NCBI GenBank assembly: GCA_963747985.1
Contig: CAVVHG010000006.1
Location: 558,001-622,000, forward strand
Length of the DNA: 64,000 nucleotides
Direction: 5' to 3'
Source: JACADW01 sp963747985
GTDB taxonomy: Bacteria > Acidobacteriota > UBA6911
The translations under genes were made by a program, and so were the position numbers. Below the pieces are notes generated by a model. It made no database searches. It was given only the letters and a program-made list of their open reading frames with translations, and was not told where the DNA came from. Below are positions 25,053 through 34,474 of the stretch, piece after piece. The first letter of the stretch is position 1; each line of letters opens with the position of its first letter.

Positions 25053-27266
25053 TTACTTTCGCGCGCTCAACGGGCGGGGCAAGGGGAGGGGTTTGAGGGC
25101 GGAGAAAGTGAGGCGGTAGGTTTCCAGATCCGCGTGGTCGAGACGGGCGAGGATCCTCGTGCCCAGTTCGTACCGTCTATGCTGTGTTTCCCCTGCGAAG
25201 GAGTGAGTCTTTTCCTTGTACGTGTAAAGGTCGTCGATAAGAGTGCCCGCCGGCACGAAGCCCTCGACAAAGTGATCCAACAGCTCGATGAAGAATCCCT
25301 GGCGGATTACCGAAAAGACGACTGCCTCGAACTCGTCGCCCACCTTGTCCGACATGAACTGGACCTTCTTGATCTTCTCTATCTCCCGCTCTGCCTCGTC
25401 CGCGATGCGCTCGCGTGCTGAGGTGTGAAGCGCAATCCCCGGAAGCTTCCCGGTCATCGCTTCCCGCCATTGGTCTGACGGCCGCCTGCCCAGGCAGTTC
25501 TTCAGAAGCCTGTGCACGACAAGGTCGGGATAGCGGCGGATCGGTGAAGTGAAGTGCGTGTAGCATTCCGTCGCCAGGCCGAAATGGCCCAGGTTCACCT
25601 CGCTGTAGCGCGCCTGCATGAACGACCTGAGCATCAGGTACGCCAGGAACCTCCCCTCTATTTTCCCCTCGATTTGCTCGACAAATTTCTGGAAGTCCCG
25701 CGGGCGATACTCGCCGTGCCGGCTCTCGAGGCGATAGCCGAGGGCGAGCGCGAACTCAGCGAAGTCGGCGACCTTCAGCTGATCGGGCTTCTCGTGCACG
25801 CGGTACAGGGCGGGGCCTCCCGACTCTGACAGTTCAGCCGCCACCGTCTCGTTGGCGAGCAGCATGAACTCCTCGATGATCCTGTGCGCGATGTTCCTCT
25901 CCGCGGGCAGGATGCTCACTATCCGGCCCTTATCGTCAAACCGGATGTCGGCCTCCGGGAGGTCAAAGTCGATGGCGCCGCGTCGGTATCTCTTTTCTGC
26001 GAGAACGAGGCAGAGGATGCGCATGGCCTCGAACATCGGAACGAGTTCGGCATATCTGTCCAGGAACGCCGGATCGCGATCGTCCAGGATCCGGGCTACT
26101 GCTGTGTAAGTCATGCGCTCGCGACTCCGGATGATGCTCTCCGAGAAGCGGTGACCGCGCATGTTTCCCTGCCGGTCGAGTTCCATCAGAACGGACATCG
26201 CCAGCCGGTCTTCGCCTGGCTTGAGGCTGCAGACGCCACTCGACAGCCTGGGAGGGAGCATCGGTATGGCTCGGTCCGGGAAATAGACCGAGGTGCCGCG
26301 CTCGCAGGCGTCCCGGTCCAGTTCCGATTCCTCCGGCACATAATGGGAGACATCCGCTATGTGCACTCCGAGCAGATAGTTCCCGGAAGAAAGCTGCTTC
26401 AGCGAGACGGCGTCGTCGAAATCGCGCGCCGTCTCGCCGTCGATCGTGACCAGCGCCTCCCCGCGCAGGTCCTCGCGGCCGGCCGACTCTGTGGCCAGGA
26501 CTCTCTCCGGCACCAGGCTGGCCTCATTAAGAGCCCCAGGGCTGAACTCAACCGGGAGCCCGAACTTATGCTCGACAATCCGATACTCGAGGCCGGGATC
26601 CCCTGGGCAGCCAAGGATTTCGACGATTCGCCCCTGGGGGGTCTGATTGCGTCCGGGCGCAACCGTCAGTTCAGCGACCACGATCTGCCCGCTCTTCGCA
26701 TCCCTGCTCGCGTGATAGGGGATGCGGATCTCGTGACAGACACGCTCGTCAAGCGGAACCACGAAGGGGAAGCGGGTATGTTCATAGAAGCGGCCTACGA
26801 TGTTCGGAAACTTCCGTTCGAGCACGCGGACAACGACCCCCTCCATCCGCTCCCGTGTCACCCGGCGCTGGGCTTTACCCCGTTGCCCCGGGCGTGCAAC
26901 GCGCTTCTTGCGGGCAACCCGCACCATCACGCGGTCGCCGTGCATCGCGTCCTCTATCCCGTGCGGCGGGACGAAAACATCTTCGCTGTATGGTGAGCCG
27001 GGGTCCGGCGTCACGAACCCGTAACCGTCCCGATGCCCCATGAAGGTACCGGAGACGACACTGTCACGATTGGGCAGCGCGTATCGACCCCTGCGGATGC
27101 GATGAATTATCTGCCGGGCATCGAGCTCATCGAGATAATGCTGCAGGCTCCGCCGATCCTCGCTGTCTATCCCCAACTGGCGGACCACATCGCGGAACGT
27201 GAAGGAGCTGGTGTTCAAGCTGCGGATGAAGCGGAAAACCCTGTCTTTTTGCTCTGTCGTCAGCAT
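25053..27266 (-). CDS. rnr: Ribonuclease R (RNB-family 3'-5' exoribonuclease)
   Basis: 737 residues. An N-terminal winged-helix region (about 1-60) precedes OB/cold-shock domains (GTFMGHRDGYGFVTPDP). The RNB catalytic domain has the aspartate cluster TIDGETARDFDDAVSL, followed by HIADVSHYVPEESELDRDA and HFTSPIRRYPDLVVHRLL. A C-terminal S1 domain spans about 640-720 (VGDEFEAVVFSVIRQGFFIEL). The enzyme degrades structured RNA processively. It lacks the long lysine-rich tail of E. coli RNase R. Converges with selA; the next minus-strand gene upstream is the Mut7-C protein. Confidence 0.94.
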   Translation of the reverse strand: MLTTEQKDRVFRFIRSLNTSSFTFRDVVRQLGIDSEDRRSLQHYLDELDARQIIHRIRRGRYALPNRDSVVSGTFMGHRDGYGFVTPDPGSPYSEDVFVPPHGIEDAMHGDRVMVRVARKKRVARPGQRGKAQRRVTRERMEGVVVRVLERKFPNIVGRFYEHTRFPFVVPLDERVCHEIRIPYHASRDAKSGQIVVAELTVAPGRNQTPQGRIVEILGCPGDPGLEYRIVEHKFGLPVEFSPGALNEASLVPERVLATESAGREDLRGEALVTIDGETARDFDDAVSLKQLSSGNYLLGVHIADVSHYVPEESELDRDACERGTSVYFPDRAIPMLPPRLSSGVCSLKPGEDRLAMSVLMELDRQGNMRGHRFSESIIRSRERMTYTAVARILDDRDPAFLDRYAELVPMFEAMRILCLVLAEKRYRRGAIDFDLPEADIRFDDKGRIVSILPAERNIAHRIIEEFMLLANETVAAELSESGGPALYRVHEKPDQLKVADFAEFALALGYRLESRHGEYRPRDFQKFVEQIEGKIEGRFLAYLMLRSFMQARYSEVNLGHFGLATECYTHFTSPIRRYPDLVVHRLLKNCLGRRPSDQWREAMTGKLPGIALHTSARERIADEAEREIEKIKKVQFMSDKVGDEFEAVVFSVIRQGFFIELLDHFVEGFVPAGTLIDDLYTYKEKTHSFAGETQHRRYELGTRILARLDHADLETYRLTFSALKPLPLPRPLSARK

Positions 27267-27354
27267 CGTGAGGGGTGCGGGGCCAGGTCGTCAGGGGCGG
27301 CTGTTCGTAACAAGCTGCGGAGGAACGGCCAAACCGGACATAATGCTCGCGTTC

Positions 27355-27915
27355 TCAAGATCCCTCCTCCTCCGCCAGGAGTTTTTCGAGGGTGCGCAGG
27401 ACCGACTGGCGATGGGTGCCGGCCCAGTATACCTTCCGGCAACGCGGACAGGCCTTGAAATGCGGCTGCGTGCGGAAGACGTAAGCCGGCACCAGTTCGG
27501 AAACCGACTCCCGCGGCACCTCGGCCAAGGGCTCGTTACACGAAAGGCAGCGGCAAAGGAGCGCCGGCAGGCGTGTGACGTGGGCACTTTTGAAGACCTG
27601 TTTCAGCTGGGCACGAACATCCTCGCTCTCGAGAAAGATGAACCGGTTGACGGCCCGGCGAACCAACAACCGGGTGTCACGCGAGAGCAGAATCCGTCCC
27701 TCCCCCTTTGAGAGGCGCACGAGTTCGTCGTCCGCGAAACGGTTCGAGTACAAAACATCGAACCCGGCGATGCGCAGCCACTTGGCCAGCCGCCCCAGCA
27801 TAACGTCGGCGACAAAACAGGGCGGGGAGGTTGTGTCCTCCAGTAAGGGTTCCTTTGAGTGTATCTGGAGGTGCCTTAGCAGCGCGGCGTTCTTGCGTGA
27901 TGTGGCGTTACCCAA
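27355..27915 (-). CDS. Mut7-C RNase-domain protein with zinc-ribbon
   Basis: 186 residues. The N-terminal PIN-like Mut7-C part has ADVMLGRLAKWLRIAGFDV, DDELVRLSKGEGRILLSRD and RDTRLLVRRA. The C-terminal part has paired cysteines LCRCLSCNEPL and KACPRCRKVYWAGTH, a zinc-ribbon typical of this family. These are predicted RNases related to the C-terminus of C. elegans Mut-7; the bacterial role is not established. Residues 1-30 before the core are weakly conserved, so a start further downstream is possible. It sits four bases after gatB, so the two are probably co-transcribed. Confidence 0.82.
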   Translation of the reverse strand: MGNATSRKNAALLRHLQIHSKEPLLEDTTSPPCFVADVMLGRLAKWLRIAGFDVLYSNRFADDELVRLSKGEGRILLSRDTRLLVRRAVNRFIFLESEDVRAQLKQVFKSAHVTRLPALLCRCLSCNEPLAEVPRESVSELVPAYVFRTQPHFKACPRCRKVYWAGTHRQSVLRTLEKLLAEEEGS

Positions 27916-27919
27916 TGGC

Positions 27920-29395
27920 TCACTCCGAGAGTTTCTTCTTAAGCAGGGCGTTCAGGACTGCGGGGTTGGCCTGGCCTTTCGTTTCCTTCATCACCTGCCC
28001 GACGAAGTAGCCGAGCAGTTTTTCCTTGCCCGCACGGTAGTCCGCCAGTTGCTTCGGGTTGGCGGACATAACGCGGTCAATCACCTCCGCGAGCGCGGTC
28101 TCATCGCTGACCTGTTCCATCCCGAGACCGGCGATCACCTGTTCCGCGGCAGCGCCGCTGCGGTACATCTCCTCGAAGACGGTCTTGGCCATCCTGCCCG
28201 AGATCCGGCCTGAGTCTACCTGCTGAACCAGTACTGCCAGCCTGTCTGCAGGCAGGGGGCATTCCTCTATTGATCGACCGCTGTTCTTGAGCGCGCAGGC
28301 GAGGTCTCCCATGACCCAATTTGCGGAAGCCCGTGAGTTTCCGGAGACCCGCGCGCACTCCTCGTAATAGGCGGCGAGGCGCGGCGTCGACGTGAGAGAC
28401 AGGGCGTCATCGTCACACAGGCCGTAGACTGTCATGAAACGCTTGACCATCGTGTCCGGCAGATCGGGCAGCGAACGCCTCGCTTCCTCGATCCAGGCAG
28501 GATCCAACGTCAGGGGAGGCAGGTCGGGCTCGGGGAAGTAACGGTAGTCGTGCGCCTCCTCCTTGCTCCGCATCGGGAAGGTGCGTCCCCCCGCTTCGTC
28601 CCATAATCGCGTCTCCTGCACGATCCGGCCTCCCTGGGCGATTTCCCGCATCTGCCGGTCGATCTCGTAATCGAGCGCCATTTGGAGAAACCGGAACGAG
28701 TTCAGGTTCTTGATCTCAACCTTGGTGCCGAGTTCCCTGGTGCCGCGCGGGCGGACCGAGACATTTGCGTCGCACCGGAGGCTTCCTTCCTCCATATTTC
28801 CGTCGCACACTCCCAGGTAGAGAAGTGTTTTTCGCAGGTGGGTCAGGTAGTCGTATGCTTCCTGGCTGCTGGTGAAATCCGGTTCGCTCACGATCTCAAC
28901 CAGCGGCACCCCCGTCCGGTTCAGGTTTACGTAGGATTTCGTCGCCGAATCCGGCATCCCTTCGTGAATCGATTTTCCGGCATCCTCCTCCATGTGGATG
29001 CGCCGGATGCCAAACGATTTTTCTCTGCGGTTCACGATCTTTCCGGCTTCGGATCGCTCACCGGAGAGCACGGTCAGGCGTCCGTGTTCACCAAGCGGCC
29101 GGTCGTATTGCGAGATCTGGTAACCCTTCGGCAGGTCCGGGTAGAAGTAGTTTTTCCGCGCGAATATTGAAGTCGGACTGACGCGGCAGTTGAGAGCGAG
29201 TGCCGTAAGGAGCGCCATGCGCACTGCCTCCCGGTTCAAGACAGGCAGCACCCCCGGAAGCCCCAGACATACCGGGCATGTGCTGGCGTTCGGGGGGGCG
29301 CCAAACTGCGTGCTGCACCCGCAGAACAGTTTGCTCTTCGTCAGGAGCTGCGCGTGAACTTCGAGACCGATGACTGCCTGGTAGTCGATCAACAT
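27920..29395 (-). CDS. gatB: Aspartyl/glutamyl-tRNA(Asn/Gln) amidotransferase subunit B
   Basis: 491 residues from ATG 29395, which has GGGAGG just upstream; the upstream extension to 29464 has no support. The N-terminus MLIDYQAVIGLEVHAQLLTKS, the zinc-site cysteines (LFCGCSTQFG, ASTCPVCLGLPG) and the catalytic region HMEEDAGKSIHEG are typical. The C-terminal YqeY-like domain ends with AVLNALLKKKLSE. GatB binds and phosphorylates the misacylated tRNA for GatCAB transamidation. gatA and gatC are not adjacent. Confidence 0.95.
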   Translation of the reverse strand: MLIDYQAVIGLEVHAQLLTKSKLFCGCSTQFGAPPNASTCPVCLGLPGVLPVLNREAVRMALLTALALNCRVSPTSIFARKNYFYPDLPKGYQISQYDRPLGEHGRLTVLSGERSEAGKIVNRREKSFGIRRIHMEEDAGKSIHEGMPDSATKSYVNLNRTGVPLVEIVSEPDFTSSQEAYDYLTHLRKTLLYLGVCDGNMEEGSLRCDANVSVRPRGTRELGTKVEIKNLNSFRFLQMALDYEIDRQMREIAQGGRIVQETRLWDEAGGRTFPMRSKEEAHDYRYFPEPDLPPLTLDPAWIEEARRSLPDLPDTMVKRFMTVYGLCDDDALSLTSTPRLAAYYEECARVSGNSRASANWVMGDLACALKNSGRSIEECPLPADRLAVLVQQVDSGRISGRMAKTVFEEMYRSGAAAEQVIAGLGMEQVSDETALAEVIDRVMSANPKQLADYRAGKEKLLGYFVGQVMKETKGQANPAVLNALLKKKLSE

Positions 29396-29706
29396 GTAAC
29401 CTCCCTGTTCATTATAGTCGAGCCGCAGGGCGTCACAAGACCGGCCGGCCGATTCCGGCTGCAAACTGTCGACAGGAAGTGATCAAAATCGAAGACTTTG
29501 ACATCCGTGCAGGTATGCAGGGCTGGTTGGCCCAATCGTCAAAGTGAATCGGATCATCAGGTTAGCGACAGCGACGGCCGTGCCCGGTGATCGGCATGGT
29601 TCTTGCCCTTACAGGAATGCAGAGGATGCTGCCGGCATGGCGAGGCTGAGGGCACGAGTTATACGAGGAGCTCCTCCCGTTCCGGCAGCGCCTCTCACCC
29701 GGGCTG
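29396..29706. other. Intergenic region between gatB and miaA
   Basis: 311 bases with no supportable gene or tRNA. It contains a candidate gatB promoter (29514-29542). A loose dyad around GACTTTGACA and CGTCAAAG (about 29494-29544) surrounds the -10 area. Confidence 0.4.
29514..29542 (-). promoter_or_regulatory. Candidate gatB promoter
   Basis: On the minus strand TTGACG (29542-29537, five of six) is 17 bases from TGCATA (29519-29514). It is the best sigma-70-like match I could find ahead of gatB and would give a leader of about 110 bases. Confidence 0.3.
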
Positions 29707-30657
29707 TCAGTCCATGGCAGGGGCACCGCGGGAGAGCCATTCCCGGATGCGCTGTGACACACTCGCGAGCATATGCTCGAAATCCTCCTCCCCCTCGATC
29801 CAGACGACGTCGGTGAGTGAGCGGAACCATGTGAGCTGTCTCTTTGCGTAACGCCGGGTTTGCTGGCGGGTGTCGCTGATTGCCTGCCCCAGCGAGCACC
29901 CGCCGTCCAGGAAGGCGGAGCACTGCCGATATCCGATGGCCTTGAGAGCCTGGCAATTCCTCGGGTGAGAGCGCAGAATCGCACGGCATTCTTCCACCAG
30001 TCCGTCGTGGTACATCTGGTCCACCCGCGAATTGATCCGGTCGTAGAGCCGGTCACGCGGCCAGGCGATGCCCAGTTTCAGCCAGCGGAAACCGTGCAAC
30101 GCGAGCCGGGGCTGGCTTTGCCAGGAGCTGAACCGTTTCCCCGTAAGGAAATAAACCTCCAGGGCCCTGATGGTCCTCGCAGCATCCGCGACGCTGATCC
30201 GCTCCGCCGACGGGGTATCGACCCTGCGGAGGACGCTATGAAGACGGGCGGTTCCCCTGCGTGAGATGATCTTCCGCATCCGTTCCCGCAACTCCTCCGA
30301 GCGCGCAGGACCCTCGAAGAGGCCGTCGATCAGAGCCTTCAGATAAAAGCCCGTACCCCCCACGACGACCGGGAGTTTCCCGCGGGCTGCGATTGCGTGC
30401 AGGACCTCGCGCGCCAGGCGCTGGAAGTCTCCGGCAGAGAAATGGTCACCCGGGTCGCGAAGGTCAAGCATGTGGTGAGGGATTTCGGATCGCTCCTCCG
30501 GGGTCGGCTTGGCCGTTCCGATGTTCAAGCCGCGGTAGACCTGGAGCGCATCACAGCTGACTATTTCGCCGCCGAACTCTCTCGCCACGGCCAGCGCCAG
30601 CCGGGACTTCCCGGAGGCCGTGGGGCCGATGAATGCGAGCGCGGGAGAGTCTTTCAT
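29707..30657 (-). CDS. miaA: tRNA dimethylallyltransferase
   Basis: 316 residues. The P-loop FIGPTASGKSRLALAVA is at residues 9-25. DALQVYRGLNIGTAKPT, the PHHMLDLRDP segment, VVVGGTGFYLKALIDGLFEG and the late RRYAKRQLTWFR motif are diagnostic. MiaA transfers a dimethylallyl group to A37 of tRNAs reading U-starting codons. It begins only three bases after the stop of a 32-codon ORF carrying a strong ribosome site, so its translation may depend on that ORF; its own upstream GGGAAGCGG is a weak site. Confidence 0.95.
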   Translation of the reverse strand: MKDSPALAFIGPTASGKSRLALAVAREFGGEIVSCDALQVYRGLNIGTAKPTPEERSEIPHHMLDLRDPGDHFSAGDFQRLAREVLHAIAARGKLPVVVGGTGFYLKALIDGLFEGPARSEELRERMRKIISRRGTARLHSVLRRVDTPSAERISVADAARTIRALEVYFLTGKRFSSWQSQPRLALHGFRWLKLGIAWPRDRLYDRINSRVDQMYHDGLVEECRAILRSHPRNCQALKAIGYRQCSAFLDGGCSLGQAISDTRQQTRRYAKRQLTWFRSLTDVVWIEGEEDFEHMLASVSQRIREWLSRGAPAMD

Positions 30658-30660
30658 GGA

Positions 30661-30759
30661 TCAGCCGCTTCCCAGGTAGTATCGGATGCAGGCATAGACC
30701 AGGATCAGGGCGGCCAGCACTATGATCCCGAGCACCTGGGACCGCGAACGTTCCGTCAT
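30661..30759 (-). CDS. Predicted 32-residue single-span membrane miniprotein upstream of miaA
   Basis: ATG at 30759 is preceded by GGAGGAG with five-base spacing, one of the best ribosome sites in the window. The product starts MTERSRSQ, continues with a hydrophobic stretch (VLGIIVLAALILVYACI) long enough to span a membrane, and ends RYYLGSG. The basic N-terminus suggests N-in topology by the positive-inside rule. The stop is three bases before the miaA start. It could be a functional miniprotein or a coupling ORF for miaA. No family recognised. Confidence 0.6.
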   Translation of the reverse strand: MTERSRSQVLGIIVLAALILVYACIRYYLGSG

Positions 30760-30786
30760 CGGGACTCCTCCCGTGGTCGGCAACTA

Positions 30787-30918
30787 TCGATCGGCATCGG
30801 TGTCGGAATCGAGGTCGCAATCGGTGGCGGCGTTCGAAATCCGAATCCGGCGGAGAGCCTCGCGAGAGGGCAAGCTCGGGCTCGATACCGACCCCGATTC
30901 CGATCCCGAGGGCAACCT
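30787..30918. repeat. Hexamer-periodic imperfect palindrome (TCGGNA type), copy B
   Basis: Left arm 30787-30833 (periods such as TCGATCGGCATCGGTGTCGG) faces right arm 30880-30918 (GATACCGACCCCGATTCCGA). It lies between the spoIID-type gene's stop and the start region of the miniprotein. Same architecture as 17975-18108 and 62815-62890. Confidence 0.6.
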
Positions 30919-30921
30919 CCG

Positions 30922-33378
30922 CTAATACGCCTTCCTGATTTCGATTCCCTGATAGTACGTCGCCAGGATTTCCCCCCACGTCCGACCCGCGCGCGCCATG
31001 CCGTATGCACCGACCTGGCACAATCCGACGCCGTGTCCCCATCCCCTTCCCTGGAAAGTGAAGCTTTCGATTTTTCCGTCCGGAGATACCGCTCGCGTAA
31101 TCGTGAACAGCGTGTCCCGAAGTCCCAGTGCTCCCCTGAACTTGTAGCCGTTCAAGGTGGTCGTGCCCCTGCTGCCGATCAATTCAACCCGGACAGCCCG
31201 TCCCGACCGGCCTGTCTCAGAAGGCCGCACGTCCAGCAACTGGCCGATGCCGCCGGCGAGCGGCTGCAATTTCTCCGCCAGATCGCCGGCCGATATAGTG
31301 GTCTTCCAGCTGGCCACCGGTGAGAACCGATCGCTTGCCGTGCCGGTGGGATTCAGCTCGACCTCGAGAAAATCCACGCTTCCATCCGAGTCCAGGTGGA
31401 AGCGGAGCTTCTCGCCCCCGATGAGGCGAGCCTGTTCGATAGGTGTGCTTCTCCCGTCGGTGACTCTGAAGAGGCGGAGGTCCTGGCTGAGCCGGAGTTG
31501 CTGGGTCTTCGTGCCCCATCGCACGGAGATTTCCAGCGGCCCGCTACCCGGCGAACCGGCGATGCCCGCAAATGCACCGCCCCGGAGAACCTCCGGCCGC
31601 TTGTACTCGACCCACCGCACCAGGAGAGACAGGCTGTCAGCACGCGTGACAGGCTCTCGCGGCCTGGCCCTGTTGTCTGCGGAGGGGCTCCACAACCCTG
31701 CCTGCATCAGGAATGCATAAGCGCTTTGAGCTCCGGCTGGTATGTCCCTCTCATCGCTCAAGGTGCCGAGGTAGTATTTGACGTCTCCGGCCGAGATGCG
31801 GCGCTCGATTTCCTGTCTGCCAAAAAGGCTCTCCGCGGCAGAGGAGATGAACCCGGCGCGCGAAACCAAGTCCTGACCGCGGGTCCGGACTGATTGTCCT
31901 CCGCTGCCGGTGATCAGAGCAGCCCTGGTAATCCACCGCTCGGCATCTGCAGGCGATGGCGAAGCTGTTGCTTCAGCCGAAGATATTGCTTCAGGGCCCG
32001 AAATGCCCAGTACCCGCGCAAGTTCCAGGTTGCGGCTGGCAAGCCTGCCGTCGGCCGTGTAGACTTCAGCCTGGGTAGACTGTTTTCCCGCGAGCGCTGG
32101 TCCGTTCTCGTCTGCGGCCTCGTTCTCTACGGCGCAGGGAACGCTCTTCAGATACGGCACCTCCGGGCCGTCGAAGACTTTGGCGAAATCCTCCGTTCTG
32201 CCACCGCAGGTAGAAGTGTACATTGCGTCGATGAGAGCGCCCCTGTAATAGATGGCCAGGCCGGCGGTCGTCCGTACCGCCTCGTTGGTGGGCTGCGTTT
32301 CCAGGGACGCCCCGCCGTAAACCTGCGTCCGAACATCTGCGGTCAGGTCAAATCCGTTCGCGCGGAATCGGCCCATGTTCTTCAAGGCATAGGTTCTTGC
32401 CGCAACTGATTGTGCGGCCAGTGCGGCATACTCGGGGTATCGTGACGGGTTGATCTCCGCGGGAACAACGCCGAGCAGATACTCCTCCACTCCCAACTGG
32501 TTGACAACGGTGAGGAGGCCATCCTGATTGATGGTCACCTCGAGAATCCCACGGTAGGATTTGCCATCGAGACGGAGGAGGTTTGCCGCGGAGGAGGGTG
32601 AGACCAGGAAACCGGCAGAGTTGATGACAAACAGGTCGCTGCCTCGAAGGGCGATGCGGCGCCCTGCGCTAACGGAAGTCCCGGTATCACGCACGACGAT
32701 GCAATCTCGATATCCCGCCGGGATCAGCTCGGCAGCCGCGAACTCCTGGGCTTCTTCGCGTGTCTTGAACTCCCCGATCCGCACCTGGTGTGTTGCCGTC
32801 GCAGCATTCTCGCGCACGAGCCCCGGTACGGTGAAAGCATCCGAGAGCCTGGCCCTGAGGGCTTCTGCGGCATCGCGACTGGAGAGTGACGCGACCTGGA
32901 TCCGATAGAGCGTCGCGCTCGCCTCGGCGCGTTCAACGCGGATGTTCACCTCACCGCTGAGCGGCCGTCTTGCCGCCTCGGGGACTCTCTCCAGCACGTA
33001 GAACTCTCCTGGCGCGGAGATCCGGACGTCTCTTGCCACCTCGGTCAGACCGATGCGGATGGGAGGTCCAGTGACGCTTGTGGTATATGCCGCCGGTGCG
33101 CTGGGACCCTGCGTCATCTGCGCTGTCTTTTGGCCTCCAGCACCCGGGACCGCCGGTTGTTGGCTCTTTGCGGGGGCAGGTCCCCGGGCCTCCTCACCGG
33201 ACTGAGTTGAGGCTGGTCGGGTAGTCCTGGAAGTGGAAGTCTTTGCGGGTGAATGGACCTTGGCTTTCTTACCGCATCCGGAGAGGATGAGCAGCAGGGC
33301 GAGCGCTAAAATCGAGGCGAGCCGGGACGAACACCGGTTTGGGCTGCGGAGAGACAGGTTATTCCCGTGCATCGGCAT
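30922..33378 (-). CDS. SPOR- and SpoIID/LytB-domain lipoprotein with an insertion
   Basis: 818 residues. The lipoprotein signal (ALALLLILSGC, cysteine near residue 34) is followed by a Ser/Ala/Pro-rich stretch. A SPOR-like region spans about 150-235 (YRIQVASLSSRDAAEALRAR, QVRIGEFKTREEAQEFA). SpoIID N-terminal motifs occupy about 280-415 (GVEEYLLGVVPAEI, LAAQSVAARTYAL, MYTSTCGGRTED). A segment of about 250-300 residues with an SLH-like helix pattern (AYAFLMQAGLW, EPVTRADSLSLLVRWVEY) interrupts it. The SpoIID signature resumes at the C-terminus as GRGWGHGVGLCQVGAYGMA. SpoIID proteins are lytic transglycosylases acting on peptide-stripped glycan, and SPOR binds such glycan at septa. Predicted to be lipid-anchored in the envelope. 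Confidence 0.82.
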   Translation of the reverse strand: MPMHGNNLSLRSPNRCSSRLASILALALLLILSGCGKKAKVHSPAKTSTSRTTRPASTQSGEEARGPAPAKSQQPAVPGAGGQKTAQMTQGPSAPAAYTTSVTGPPIRIGLTEVARDVRISAPGEFYVLERVPEAARRPLSGEVNIRVERAEASATLYRIQVASLSSRDAAEALRARLSDAFTVPGLVRENAATATHQVRIGEFKTREEAQEFAAAELIPAGYRDCIVVRDTGTSVSAGRRIALRGSDLFVINSAGFLVSPSSAANLLRLDGKSYRGILEVTINQDGLLTVVNQLGVEEYLLGVVPAEINPSRYPEYAALAAQSVAARTYALKNMGRFRANGFDLTADVRTQVYGGASLETQPTNEAVRTTAGLAIYYRGALIDAMYTSTCGGRTEDFAKVFDGPEVPYLKSVPCAVENEAADENGPALAGKQSTQAEVYTADGRLASRNLELARVLGISGPEAISSAEATASPSPADAERWITRAALITGSGGQSVRTRGQDLVSRAGFISSAAESLFGRQEIERRISAGDVKYYLGTLSDERDIPAGAQSAYAFLMQAGLWSPSADNRARPREPVTRADSLSLLVRWVEYKRPEVLRGGAFAGIAGSPGSGPLEISVRWGTKTQQLRLSQDLRLFRVTDGRSTPIEQARLIGGEKLRFHLDSDGSVDFLEVELNPTGTASDRFSPVASWKTTISAGDLAEKLQPLAGGIGQLLDVRPSETGRSGRAVRVELIGSRGTTTLNGYKFRGALGLRDTLFTITRAVSPDGKIESFTFQGRGWGHGVGLCQVGAYGMARAGRTWGEILATYYQGIEIRKAY

Positions 33379-33394
33379 TCATCGATCGTACTGC

Positions 33395-34429
33395 CTATTG
33401 CTGCTCGTTGTACGCAAAGACGAACTTCGCCCCGATCTGGGAACCCGGAAAGCCGGGCGGGAGCGGCGGAAAAGGATTCGAGACCAGGACCGCGTTGAGT
33501 GCCGCGAGGTCCAGAGAAGTGATCCCCGAGGATTTCACGATTTGAGCGCCTGTGTACCGCCCGTCCTTCCCGATGAAGAACACGACCGTGGTTCTTCCGC
33601 GCGAATTCCGCAGATTCGACGGGATGGACCAGTTGCCCTTGACCCTCTCGATCACTGCACTCGCGTATGGTCCGAGGGGGAACCCCTTTGTGTCAAAGAA
33701 GCCCGATCCCTCGGATTGAAGCGCCTGCTGCTTGCTTTCGAACACCTGCGTCCCCGCACTCGCCTGCTGTGACGCCGGGACGGAAGGGGGCGGCTCCTTG
33801 CTCGAGTCGGTCCTCGAGGCAGGCGGAGGGAGCACGGCGGGAGAGGTGCCGGCAACTGCCGGCGCCTGCTTCGGAATCTGGCGCGGCTCAACAGCCGGCG
33901 CAGGCGCGGGGAGGTAGACAACGCGTCCGGGCCCGGCCGGAGCCTCCTGCGGCGCGGCCCCTCCAGCTGCAGCCGCTGCAGCTGCTGCGGCAGCAGCTTC
34001 GGAAGCGCGCTGGGCGGCCTCAGCCGGCCCGTTGGTACTTGGTGGAGGGCTCACAGGCTGCTCGGCGGCCTTCAGCTGCGGTGTCGGCACGTTCTTCCAG
34101 CTGATGTGGATAGGGGGCGACTTCATCGCGTCCCTGGCGGCCCTGGTCCAATCGTACGTGTTTGCCCGGATCGTTGCCGCCGAAGGGCCCTCCATAGCCG
34201 TCGGGCTCCTCAGCACGGCCACGGTGCGCCAGATGATCCGCTCCTCCTTTGTGTCGTTTCCAATGCGCGTAGCGCGGAACCAGTGGGCTATGCCGGGGCC
34301 GAGCAATGACGGATAGGCTATCAGGATCTCGATGGCGAGGAGATGCGCCAAGCAACTGCCGATCCAGGACGCGATCGTCCGACGCGAGGGAGTATGCCTT
34401 CTTTGCTGCGATATAGCGAATTCAAACAT
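33395..34429 (-). CDS. tonB: TonB-family energy-transducing protein
   Basis: 344 residues from ATG 34429; GTG 34441 is also possible. One N-terminal membrane anchor (WIGSCLAHLLAIEILIAYPSLL) follows a basic cytoplasmic head. A long Pro/Ala-rich periplasmic linker includes an alanine run around residues 150-162. The C-terminal TonB fold is VVFFIGKDGRYTGAQIVKSS followed by LDLAALNAVLVSNPFPPLP. TonB transmits inner-membrane energy to TonB-dependent receptors such as the one in the B12 operon here. ExbB and ExbD are not in the window. Confidence 0.82.
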   Translation of the reverse strand: MFEFAISQQRRHTPSRRTIASWIGSCLAHLLAIEILIAYPSLLGPGIAHWFRATRIGNDTKEERIIWRTVAVLRSPTAMEGPSAATIRANTYDWTRAARDAMKSPPIHISWKNVPTPQLKAAEQPVSPPPSTNGPAEAAQRASEAAAAAAAAAAAGGAAPQEAPAGPGRVVYLPAPAPAVEPRQIPKQAPAVAGTSPAVLPPPASRTDSSKEPPPSVPASQQASAGTQVFESKQQALQSEGSGFFDTKGFPLGPYASAVIERVKGNWSIPSNLRNSRGRTTVVFFIGKDGRYTGAQIVKSSGITSLDLAALNAVLVSNPFPPLPPGFPGSQIGAKFVFAYNEQQ

Positions 34430-34474
34430 GGGCCCGGACACACATCGAGATCAGTTGAAGTATAGGTAAGGCTC

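Noticed and set aside
28241..28256. CCTGTCTGCAGGCAGG near-palindrome inside gatB, resembling a known inserted repeat
   Set aside because: The encoded stretch (CPLPADRLAVLV) matches the usual length and position of GatB relatives, so no insertion is indicated.
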